Source: Anthopleura xanthogrammica
Lineage: Eukaryota; Cnidaria; Anthozoa; Actiniaria; Actiniidae
Reading direction: 5' to 3'
NCBI GenBank assembly: GCA_964019055.1
Contig: OZ025221.1
Location: 9,243,993-9,307,992 of the forward strand
DNA: 64,000 bases
Shown here: positions 42,265 through 51,356 of the stretch, one piece after another
How positions within the stretch are numbered: position 1 is the stretch's first letter
Layout: each line of letters begins with the position of its first letter
The notes under the pieces: generated by a model
Told to the model about the DNA's origin: nothing
Seen by the model: the letters and a program-made list of their open reading frames with translations, nothing else
The model's database searches: none
Position numbers and translations under genes: made by a program

Positions 42265-45200
42265 TCAGGTGTTTTCTTTGCTACAGAGGTGATAAAAGAG
42301 AGATGCTGCTGCTAATCTACTTCGTAGTTCCATAAGATCAACATCATGTGCCCACTCTACGCTGCCCCACCGGCCAATCTACAATGAAGATAAAAACCTC
42401 TTTTTATTCGTTTTTTTTTTCCAGTCACGCGCCAAGAAACGTTTATCATTGTTTCTACAGAAAAGTAATGGACGGATCCACGAACTTTAAAAGGAGTAAC
42501 TGTTTACAGGGTCGTGGCCAGGATTTTGCCTTAAGGGAGCCCCAAAACCCGTTTTCAGAACATCACAACCCACCCCCCCAAAAATGCCTAACCAAAAAAA
42601 AAACCAATAATATAAATGCATAGAATTACGAAATTTAATGAGATGAGTAATACACAATATTTTTTAATTACCTGGAATTCTAACTCTAGTCTTGATAAAT
42701 ATGCAGCTTTCTCCACATTTATGTGATTTTCCAGCAAAGCCATGCCAATTATAAACGATTTTGATGTATCTACTGCATATTCAAGACCTAGGGGGGGAAA
42801 AAACGACATAAACACATTTGAAATATTATAACTCTGGGGTTCCTGTGGTTTACACAAGACACCCAAGACTCAATCTATAAGATCAAAGTCTTCTTTGATA
42901 AGATGAATAAGACTATACCAAGGGAGCATGTTAAACATTTTTTTGTGTTAGTTTATCTCTGGTTGGTTCAGCTAATGCACATAATCTACATTGTGACAGG
43001 TGTTCCTTGTAGATGTAAGTGCGTGCTGCGGTGTAAGAGGAATGAGACAGGCATTCCTTGTTTACTTGGTTGGACCAATGAAAATCAACAAATATTTTGC
43101 AAGGACCAGAGAGAGATGAGTAACTCCACAAATGGATTCCTCTCACAACACCTGCTACATAAATAATAAAATGAAAACCTCACATTTTAGATTACTAACA
43201 CAAGCTAAACCAATCTGAAGATAAGCATAAACAAAATTTTAATGTGCTCCCTTGACTCTACAGAAAATCATTGCTTAAAGTGAACTATGTGAAGTGATTT
43301 TGGGTTAGGCAACCCATTAGTTTAATAAGTGAGTCTTATCAGATACCTGTCATAGCCCAGTCATTAACTGTCATCAAGTGTGAAGTGAGTTTGTTTATTG
43401 TATCTTTAGGTATAGTTTGCACCAGTAAATCACCATAACTTTCTACAGATACATCAAACCTAAATGGGGAGAAAATGTTAGTCACATAGGATGAAAGGCA
43501 AAGTGAACTAGATGGAAATTACTACTTTGGCTGTTAAATCACAGCATAGGACAATCATGAATGGAGCCTAAGGTCCATACTAGGTGAAAACCCAAAGATC
43601 AAAATAATATTTAGCAGTAGATTTTTGCAGAGGGAGGAAAACCAGAGATACCAGAAAAAACCCCTTGAAGCACAGGAGAGAACAAACAAGCACCTCTTCT
43701 CACATATGACACCAAGCCCTGTGGGACTCAAACCCATGTTGCATTGGTGAGAGGTGATGCATTAGTAATGCACACCATGCATGCTCCGAAAGTTAGAACT
43801 TGATATCAGTTCAGCAGCTAATATTTTCTGATTTTCTCATACCTTGTATATAGCCAATCAAGAAAGGAGAGGGACCCCTTATATCTTCGCATAAAAATTG
43901 TATTCTTGAGGAACTTCAATCTTACCGTCTATTGAACCATGCAATAATGGGTTCCCATTCTTGTTTCTGCATGTTTACCAAATCCTCTGGTTCTGTTGCT
44001 CGGAAACTAAGATCAGAAATAACGATCACATTAGTACAAAATCTTATGCACATGAAATAACCACATTGCTGCTCAGACTTGCCCTACTAACATTCACAAA
44101 GTTACATGCAAGGAATGCCAAGCATCCTCGAAGGAGAGAAGGAGGGAAGCTAAGATTTGGATCCAAATACAGTAGACCTCAGTAGTACGTACAGTGCTAG
44201 TTGGTTTTTACAAACACTGTAATGTTAATATGCCAACCATTTAAACAAAAGCTCTTCATGACTTGCTTTGTTTCATCAGCCAATGGATTGCTGGTTGACA
44301 CATGAATGACAAAGGTTTGCATCACAAAACTAGTGCTACAGTACTAAAAGTTGGGGGCTAAGACTTGACAGATTGAAAATGTAGTGGATATTAGATAATA
44401 GTGGGGATGCTTAAAGCCTCCAATCTTCATGGTCTCTGATATTTAAGTTATATTCTGATAGCATTAGATACTTTAACTGAATGGTGAGAACTCACCAAAC
44501 TGTGTCAGTGCAAAGGAATTCCAAGACATCCTTGATTTGAGTTTCTTTGGTTCTTGGATTTGGTTGGTCTATGGTCGTGTTGGCCAGACTAGTCTGGAAT
44601 AATAAAAAAAAAATTTACATTTTCTTCTTTTAAAAACCTTTGTAAGAGGAGTGATGTTGGACTACCATTGTGGAGGTATGAATATTTTTTTAAACTATAC
44701 AATATACCCTTGCAGTCCCTCCCCACCCCTTGGAAATCTAGAGGGAAATCTAGATATTGTATGGACTACACAATATACCCTCCTCAGATCATTCCCACCC
44801 CTTGGAAATTTTAATCCCTCTCCATGGGGGAGGTATGGATATTTTCTGCAAACTGTACACAATATACCCTCCTCAGACCCTCCCCACCCCTTGGAAATTC
44901 CAATCCCCCTCCATGGGGGAGGTATGGATATTTCCTAGTGCTACACATTATACCCTCCTCAGACCCTCCCCACCCCTTGGAAATTCGAATCCCCCTACAC
45001 GGGGGAGGTATGGATATTTCCTGGTGATACACAATATACTCTCCTCAGACCCTCCCCCATGCCTTGGAAATTTCAAGATTTCTCGAGTGAGGTATAAATA
45101 TTTTCTAAGGGAACTATGAAATACTAACCAAATTCATATTTGATGGTTTGATGACATCTTTCTGCATATTCCATTCTGCTGCTACTGCCATGGCAAGCTG

Positions 45201-45437
45201 CTTACTGGGAAGCGTAAGTGGTTTCCTATTAGGGGTTTTGACTTTTCTTTCGTCAAGGGTTACCTGGTAGCCTCCTGTCACCATAAACAAAACAGAGTGA
45301 AATTTCTCTATAAATCATAGTTGTAATTAATATCCACTTAAAGTGGGAAAAGTAAATTATGAACTTACAACATGGAAAAATATAGCATGGTTATATAGTA
45401 TGGATATGAAGGCATGATTTATCCCCCTCCCCTCCAA

Positions 45438-45468
<31 letters not shown>

Positions 45469-45996
45469 AATAGAAGCAAAGTAAAGAAAAGAAAATAAGT
45501 TGTGAAAGCAGTGGAAGATCAGTGAAGGTGTAAAGTATAGATGTATCTTGGACAGGAGAAAAAATAGATAGAACACTGAAGGGAAATATGTTTACTCTAC
45601 ATTAATCTATTACAGCATCTAATAATGCTTACCATTGGATTGTTCAACCCCCGCACGCTTGTAAAACCTTTTCTTTTCTAAAAAGAAGACAACGAGTTTA
45701 CTTGAACTCAAGATATGTTTGAATAAAATTAAATCTTGGATATCCATAAGCTTCCAATATTATGTGAAAACCACAGTAAATAGGAGTAGATTAAGTGAAT
45801 AAGGAATAAGCATTAAAAAAAGCACTGAGCCTTTCTTACCTCGAAAAGATGACAGCCCTCTTGTGGTTTGTAATGTCACTTCAGTTCTTGATAAAAGCAG
45901 GCTTTTTTCTCTCCAAAAACTGCTCATACAGTTATTAGCGGATATTAGAGGCCGGTTGGAGTTTACTAAAATTGAAAAAGCTTTTCTAGAAAACAT
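42265..45996 (-). CDS. ATPAF2 (Atp12), mitochondrial F1-ATPase assembly factor (289 aa, eight exons)
   Basis: Exons on the minus strand: 45996-45840, 45677-45633, 45274-45129, 44593-44496, 44006-43926, 43459-43347, 42787-42672 and 42378-42265. All introns are GT-AG. The total is 870 nt, 289 residues plus stop, the same length as human ATPAF2. The N-terminus (MFSRKAFSILVNSNRP) is basic and Ser-rich, as expected of a mitochondrial presequence. Family landmarks: KRFYKRAGVEQ (exon 2), YQVTLDERKVKTPNRKPL and LAMAVAAEW (exon 3), TSLANTTIDQ (exon 4), QKQEWEPIIAWF (exon 5), and RWGSVEWAHDVDLMELR in exon 8. The protein is a matrix chaperone that binds the F1 alpha subunit before assembly. Intron 3 holds a satellite. 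Start is the first ATG in frame; an upstream TTG is ignored. Confidence 0.95.
42380..42671 (-). other. ATPAF2 intron 7
   Basis: A 293-bp intron (42379-42671) with a T-rich tract upstream of the acceptor CTTCATTGTAG and a short G/C-rich block at 42505-42590 (GGTCGTGGCCAGGATTTTGC). Confidence 0.85.
43530..43785 (-). mobile_element. SINE-like element copy 4, in ATPAF2 intron 5
   Basis: Minus-strand reading: GCATCACCTCTCACCAATGC, CATGGGTTTGAGTCCCACAG (B-box-like), GTGTCATATGTGAGAAGAGG, then a CT-rich tail TTTTCTGGTATCTCTGGTTT and TCCTCCCTCTGC. It is the best-preserved tRNA-like head of the four copies. Confidence 0.7.
44665..45112 (-). repeat. About 87-bp satellite in ATPAF2 intron 3, five copies
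   Basis: Inverse complement of the array at 37.33-37.66 kb. GAGGTAT recurs near 44672, 44830, 44919, 45005 and 45091, with CATGGGGGAGGTATGGATAT and TATACCCTCCTCAGACCCTC. Since ATPAF2 is on the minus strand, the repeat has the same orientation relative to transcription as in the transporter intron. Confidence 0.93.
45426..45470. repeat. Poly-C/CA run in ATPAF2 intron 2
   Basis: CCCCTCCCCTCCAATC followed by about 17 C and (CA)n. A simple sequence with no gene. Confidence 0.9.
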
Positions 45997-46032
45997 TTTG
46001 ATTCCATGGAACGATTTTATGTACAAACTTGC

Positions 46033-46050
46033 GCGCCGTCCGCCATTTTG
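46033..46050 (-). promoter_or_regulatory. YY1-type motif at the ATPAF2 5' end
   Basis: On the minus strand TTTCAAAATGGCGGACGG lies about 40 nt upstream of the ATPAF2 ATG. AAAATGGCGG fits the YY1 consensus that is often placed at or just after transcription starts of housekeeping genes. Position and motif only; occupancy is inferred. Confidence 0.45.
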
Positions 46051-46348
46051 AAACTATGTAGCCTGGCCTTATGGTGGAACGATTAGATACCAGACTTCTA
46101 AGGAATCAACGATGGAAGAATGGAAGAAATGAAAATTGAAATCTGAAAAGTGGAAAAGAAATGGGTGTAATATTTAGAATGATATCGAGTGTGTTTTCTG
46201 GAACAGACTGTTTGGAAACTAAATCAGATGCTTTAATCTGGGTTCACGTGATCATTTTTTGAAATGTTTAAAATTGGTAAAAGAATGCTTCCTGTCAAAG
46301 TATCCGCAATGAATAAAAAAAAGAAATACGACTGCATGTAAATTTAAC

Positions 46349-46364
46349 AAATAGAAAACGTTTG

Positions 46365-46395
<31 letters not shown>

Positions 46396-46516
46396 GGAAG
46401 TTTGGGAGAAGTCGAGAGCTGTTGTGTAAAACCGAGCCGCAGGCGCAAGATTTCTCCCAAACTTTCCCGAGTGTTTATATCAGGCTATGTAAACACGGCA
46501 TAACGTTTTCTATTTG
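46349..46516. mobile_element. MITE with about 60-bp TIRs (GCCGTGTTTACATAGCC)
   Basis: Left arm AAATAGAAAACGTTTGCCGT, GTTTACATAGCCTGATATAA, ACACGAGGGAAGTTTGGGAG. The right arm (46444-46516) is its inverse. The interior has AACCGAGCCGCAGGCGC. A partial palindrome of the same TIR (GCCGTGTTTACAT/ATGTAAACACGGC) follows at about 46537-46568. Confidence 0.9.
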
Positions 46517-46621
46517 TTTTATAAAATATTGAAATTGCCGTGTTTACATAGCCTCATGTAAACACGGCTATCAGCTAATCAGAGCGCGCGTTATATCTGA
46601 ACTATTTAATAATTAAGGAAT

Positions 46622-46792
46622 AAAAAACAGTTATCCGTGTATTATACTCTGATAAAGACACGCGGGATGTGGATAGAACACGAGAAGCGTAGGAAACCAC
46701 GACGCGTAGCGGAGTGGTTTCCAGCTTCTCAAGTGTTCTCTCCACATCCCAAGTGTCTTTATCAGAGTATAATACACGGAAAACTGTTTTTA
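46622..46792. mobile_element. MITE with about 65-bp TIRs (ACAGTTATCCGTGTATTATA)
   Basis: Left arm AAAAACAGTTATCCGTGTAT, TATACTCTGATAAAGACACG, CGGGATGTGGATAGAACAC. The right arm is its inverse (GTGTTCTCTCCACATCCC, AAGTGTCTTTATCAGAGTAT, AATACACGGAAAACTGTTTT). Both sides are flanked by AATCAGAGCGCGCG words, so it may sit inside an older element. Confidence 0.88.
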
Positions 46793-46919
46793 TTGCTTTT
46801 ATAAAATAACTAACTTTTCGAGAGAGAAAAAAAATGACGTGAGCATGTATTGTGCTCTCATAAAACATGGCTTTTTGACCAATCAGAGCGCGCGTAATAT
46901 CAAAGTTATTTTATAAAAT

Positions 46920-49900
46920 GAGATATTAATCACTTGTCATCCAATATAGCGGCTAGCCAGTCAATTACGCATGTGACGTAAGAGTGCATCGAGGTTTTTG
47001 GCCTTGGACGGTACGTAATAACAGCCCCTGTCACTAGCTAATTTGCGAACCCCGGCGTTAACTTGACACATAATTAATTACAACTTCATAAACGTAAGTA
47101 ACGCAGTATCAACGGTTCCGCCTGGGGCAGTAAGTGCGTCATCTGTACATGTACGACCGACGTATTTGTTTAGAAAGAAACGTTTTGTGCTACATGTTGT
47201 GAAGATCAACCACCGAAATTTGCTTCTGTCGGTGCTTCAAAACATCGCAGTGTCTGCGTCACACCTTACGTCATTGTTTGTCTAGTGTACTGCAACTGTA
47301 GTGAATCCGAAACATCATATTTAGAACAATAATTCTGTGATTATCCCTTTGAGGATCACTTGGCCTTCAAAAGGTGTAAAACATTTACGCTTTTTTTTGA
47401 ATATTTTTTGAGCGAATCTTTTGCAATGAGAATTAAGTTCCAAGGTCAGACTCAGCGTATATGGGTATAAGTAGAGATAAATGCGCTTTGTAGACCATGA
47501 ATTTGGTGATTTGTCTCAACCTCAGACTCACAGTGATGCAGTGATTATGCGTAAAATCCTGCCGGGTGTCAAGTAGCAAAAATTCGATCGCAGATCATTT
47601 TGGCGCTATGCAGTGGATAGCGCATGTAATTTTACCGCAAATGATTAACGTACCATACTGCACGGTACAGGGACTGCATGAGCACGACAAGCTTGACAGA
47701 AGCATAAATTTTACATATATATATACTACCACGCTTTCCAAAGAACACCGCGCGCAAGCAGTCAGTACACAAGTAGAATCACGTAATCCTTTTTTCGCAA
47801 CTGAAAAAATACGACGCATCCAAACAATCATCTAGGTTATCGTATTATTATCTCGCAGTTGGTGTTCCTCTTAAAAACCCTCTCACATCCCTGCGATCTC
47901 ATTTTTTCTCACAATTGAAAAAATACGACGCATCCGAACAAAAACGGTAAGTGGCGCGGATCAACCAGGTTATCGTATCGTTATCACGCAGTTGTGTTCC
48001 TTTTTGAAAACCCTCTTACATCCCTGCTTTACCTTTCACACTGATGAGACCAAGCGCACTAACTGACTTTACCATATAGGTTTCCTTTTCTTCTGCGTGT
48101 ACATAAATGTACAATACAGCTGATTTTTAAAATAATAATTTATTGGCCATTTTTGTGAAAAAGGGGACTGAACAAGACCAGAATGGGGGAAATTTTAGGA
48201 GGTAATGAATAATAGTTGCCAAATTTTATTGTCAGATTAAAATTCCCTATAAGACTTACTTGAAGTACTTTCCGGCTTATCAATGCTTAGTGTTAGTGTT
48301 TTCACCCATAGCTTCTTTAGTGTGTTGACCCTTTAATCTTAGTAAGACAACTAGCGATCTTATCTTATGCTATCTATTCCGGCATACGATCCGACCTGTT
48401 ATGTGCTAAGTTTCCTGAATGTTCGGTAGGATAGAAAGAAGTTTCTGGAATCTGTGTGGTGTATCAATATGATTCGCAATTCTCATAAAAAGCCGGCGAA
48501 ACTAGAGACAAAGAAACAAGGTAGCCGTGTTGTTAGACTGACTAAAAAATGAGCTCTGACTACCACGAACCAACATGGGGGTGATGACGTCGCATCCAAG
48601 AGAATAGACCTCTTTCAGTTGGGTGTAGTGTTTTCCTATTTAATACCACGTGTCATTCTCTTGAACAGTGTTTCTTTATCTGACGAAAGGTTTTGGAAAG
48701 ATATATAAATGGATGAAAATAAAATAAATCAACTTCATCGTCAGAGGTCTATTCCGATGGCTGAAGACAACGCCCTTCACAAGGTTGGTGATGGGTCGAT
48801 TCCTATATTCATTAGCATGCCCTTAAAAACGAAAGGCATGTTGTTTACAGTTTGTTCAAACTAATCTTATCATCACTGCTTACGTTGGTCAGAATATCAA
48901 TGACGGAAGAAAGAACGTTATACGTTATTTGCACCTTTTTGTAACATAATCAACCTTGTTGTAGGATGACTTTACGATCATGAAAATTATACAAGAATGA
49001 GAATGAATGACGTCCAGGTTTTACATGAGTTGTGCATGCGCTGCGCTGGAAAAACGTTCAGTACAATAGCCGGTATTGATTATAGCTCTCGAGTCATAGT
49101 ATAAATATATTGCGCCCTACTCTTTTAGTCTTTACATATTGTACATACGTAAAAAGCGCATTCATTAATGAAGATAATTCATGAGATGCGCAAGATGTTT
49201 ACACCTTGCCTTAAGATTAATCTGCGCACTGCAGTTACGTTAGCAGGTAGCGCATGAGGTCCTTGGCCTATAAAGAATTTGCCTCGGGCTCTAATAAAAA
49301 TCAGTCCTGACCACACATGTATAATGATAGCACGCGTTCGTTCCGGGGCCTTGGTTTAGCTATCGCCCTTAGACATGGCTGCAGCTTTAATTCAATTAGA
49401 GTGCTTAATATGTTTGCTTTACTGGCAAACCGTACTTTTGACAAGGTTGAATGATATGGATTTACCACTTAGTTGGGTCAAAGACTACGCCTGATGTTAA
49501 TTATATAATGGTTTTAAAAGCCTTTATTAACAATAACAGATTAATTGATAGACAGCGAGCTCGCGCTCAGTTTGTTTTCAGGAGTTCGATGCATGCAGGG
49601 ATGAAAGAAAAAAACATACAATTATATAGAATTGAGAAGAGATGATGACACTTTTTGTCTACGCCGGCCCTCCTTTGATACATCCAATATTGAAGTTAAC
49701 ATTGAGAAAAAAGAAAAAAGAAAACTGATTGCTCTATTCGAGGAAACCTATTAGATGATTTCAATAGCTTGTTTCAAAATCTCTCTAATTGGATCTATTT
49801 GACGTTATCTTTGAACTGAAATAAATCACTTTTTAAATAGTGGGATAGAAATTTTCCAATTTGGCCCACTGTCAAACACTTAAATTGGAGTGCTAAACTG

Positions 49901-50021
49901 AAATGGAGAAGAGGTTTTTGTGCATACGCACCTTCAAAGAACAACTGTACAGATGTTGAAAATTTTTTGTTTGCTTTATTATCAAAACCTAAGAATGTAA
50001 ATCATGATGGATTCTGCTGTG
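46920..50021. other. Intergenic, ATPAF2 to family B; no gene seen
   Basis: Moderately AT-rich. It includes a diverged direct repeat at 47795-48025 and an eroded MITE end at 48610-48670. The frames at 47566-47835 and 49451-49645 lack protein character or support. Confidence 0.45.
47795..48025. repeat. Two-copy direct repeat, about 105-120 bp
   Basis: Both copies hold GAAAAAATACGACGCATCC, GGTTATCGTAT, ATCNCGCAGTT, GTGTTCCT and AACCCTCTNACATCCCTGC. The second copy has an extra block (AACGGTAAGTGGCGCGGATC). A related end in reverse (TGTAAGAGGGTTTTCAAAAG) is at about 52798-52817. Confidence 0.8.
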
Positions 50022-51356
50022 TCATCGTTTCGTTTGATTTCGTAAATATCTACAGTCATTAAGATTTTCAGTAAGTTTTGCGGGATCATTCATATCAATC
50101 TTCGCATTTGTTCTTTTAATCCCAGTCATTTTGTTCTTATTCTTTTCACTATCCATTCCGTTCAGTTTTACTTTGTTGTTCTGTTGTGTATAGATAGATG
50201 GTAGCGCGATTGGTGGTAAGATCTCAGCCAGCGGTCTTTCCCCATCTTGATCGCTTTTCTCTTTGTGCTGGCGATTACCCGGCTTAACTGGCATATCTGT
50301 CTTATTCTGTAAGCAACGTCTTATCACGCACTTCTTACGCAAATAAAAGGGTTCTTCTGTATATAGCTTAGGTCTTGGCTTCGGTCTTTGAGGTATTTTT
50401 GCCTCCATCAACATATCGTTAAACCTTTGGAATAACGATTCATCTAGTGATCCATACTTTGTTTTGTTGTTGCTCGATTCTGTCCAATTTTCTTTTGAGG
50501 AGTCAGAATTAACACACGAACTTAATGCTCTTCTCAAAAGCGGTGAGGAGCTAGGTGAAGGCATTGGGTTTTTAGACTCTGTGAGTACATTCTGCAGGTC
50601 CCCAGTGCTGTAGCTTCTCTTTGTTAGGGAGGTTTTTCGTTGCGGGGACTCGTTCAGTTGGTTATCAGCTTCAGATACAAGGATCTCAGGGATGTCCAAA
50701 TCAGCATCGGATGTCTGACTATCGGTTGGGCTAGATCCAAGGCTTTGAGCATCGAATACGCGCTGCCGTGAATCAAAGACATCATCTTTACTGTCTCCTA
50801 TTTGAAATGATGCGGATTTAAAATTAAACTGCATTTCTGATGTTGGGCTGTCTGGACTTTGAACAGCCTGCATCGCACGTCTTCGCGATAGGGGTGAATG
50901 AGGTATGTACCCATCGTACATCGAAGTACAATCCCGCTCAGTAAAACTACCATTTTGTTTAGCTTTATTTTCAATCGACAGCGACGAAGATCTACTCAAA
51001 TGCAGCTTTGCGCGTCGTAAGTTCAAACTTGTAGGTAACGAAGAGCTGCGACTTCTAGACTCGGTTTCAAACACAGCTCCAGAGCTGTCTTTCTCGAGAA
51101 CGCAGATCTTTTTGCTCGCCCAATCTGCAGACTCCTTAAGGTCTATGCTTCTTATAAAGTCCTTCTTTGACTTTTGAAAACTCGCCGCGCAGTAGTTCTT
51201 CTCCTTCTCTACTGTTTTGTAGACGTCTGATAATTCTTTCTCATAGAGTGCATTTCGTGCTATGAGGGTCTTTGCTACTTTATCTGATACCAGAGGAGTA
51301 GTTGCTCTTAAGGTATTCCTCTCCATCGTTACTCTCAGTAACTTTGCTTTCCCCAT
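50022..51356 (-). CDS. EILP/CRYLR family member B, unrecognised protein (444 aa)
   Basis: I do not recognise this protein. It is a single exon from ATG 51356. Residues 20-75 are charged and probably coiled (ARNALYEKELSDVYKTVEKE). Residues 95-300 are Ser-rich and likely disordered, with several basic-x-x-Ser sites (RSRSSSLP, RKTSLTKRSYSTGDL) that suggest phosphorylation. A conserved block SLFQRFNDML...KPRPKLYTEEPFYL (308-339) is shared with member C (SLFGSLSEL...KPRPKPYEEKPFYL). RPLAEILPPIALPSIY is at 374-389, and NDCRYLRNQTKR ends the protein (CRYLR 435-439). No membrane segment is seen. It is divergent from member C, 3.5 kb apart. The function is unknown. Conservation of three blocks between paralogues argues that it is a real gene. 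Confidence 0.82.
   Translation of the reverse strand: MGKAKLLRVTMERNTLRATTPLVSDKVAKTLIARNALYEKELSDVYKTVEKEKNYCAASFQKSKKDFIRSIDLKESADWASKKICVLEKDSSGAVFETESRSRSSSLPTSLNLRRAKLHLSRSSSLSIENKAKQNGSFTERDCTSMYDGYIPHSPLSRRRAMQAVQSPDSPTSEMQFNFKSASFQIGDSKDDVFDSRQRVFDAQSLGSSPTDSQTSDADLDIPEILVSEADNQLNESPQRKTSLTKRSYSTGDLQNVLTESKNPMPSPSSSPLLRRALSSCVNSDSSKENWTESSNNKTKYGSLDESLFQRFNDMLMEAKIPQRPKPRPKLYTEEPFYLRKKCVIRRCLQNKTDMPVKPGNRQHKEKSDQDGERPLAEILPPIALPSIYTQQNNKVKLNGMDSEKNKNKMTGIKRTNAKIDMNDPAKLTENLNDCRYLRNQTKR

Noticed and set aside
43700..43760. Possible tRNA gene (GGGTTTGAGTCC B box)
   Set aside because: No cloverleaf can be closed and the block is the head of a SINE-like repeat found four times.
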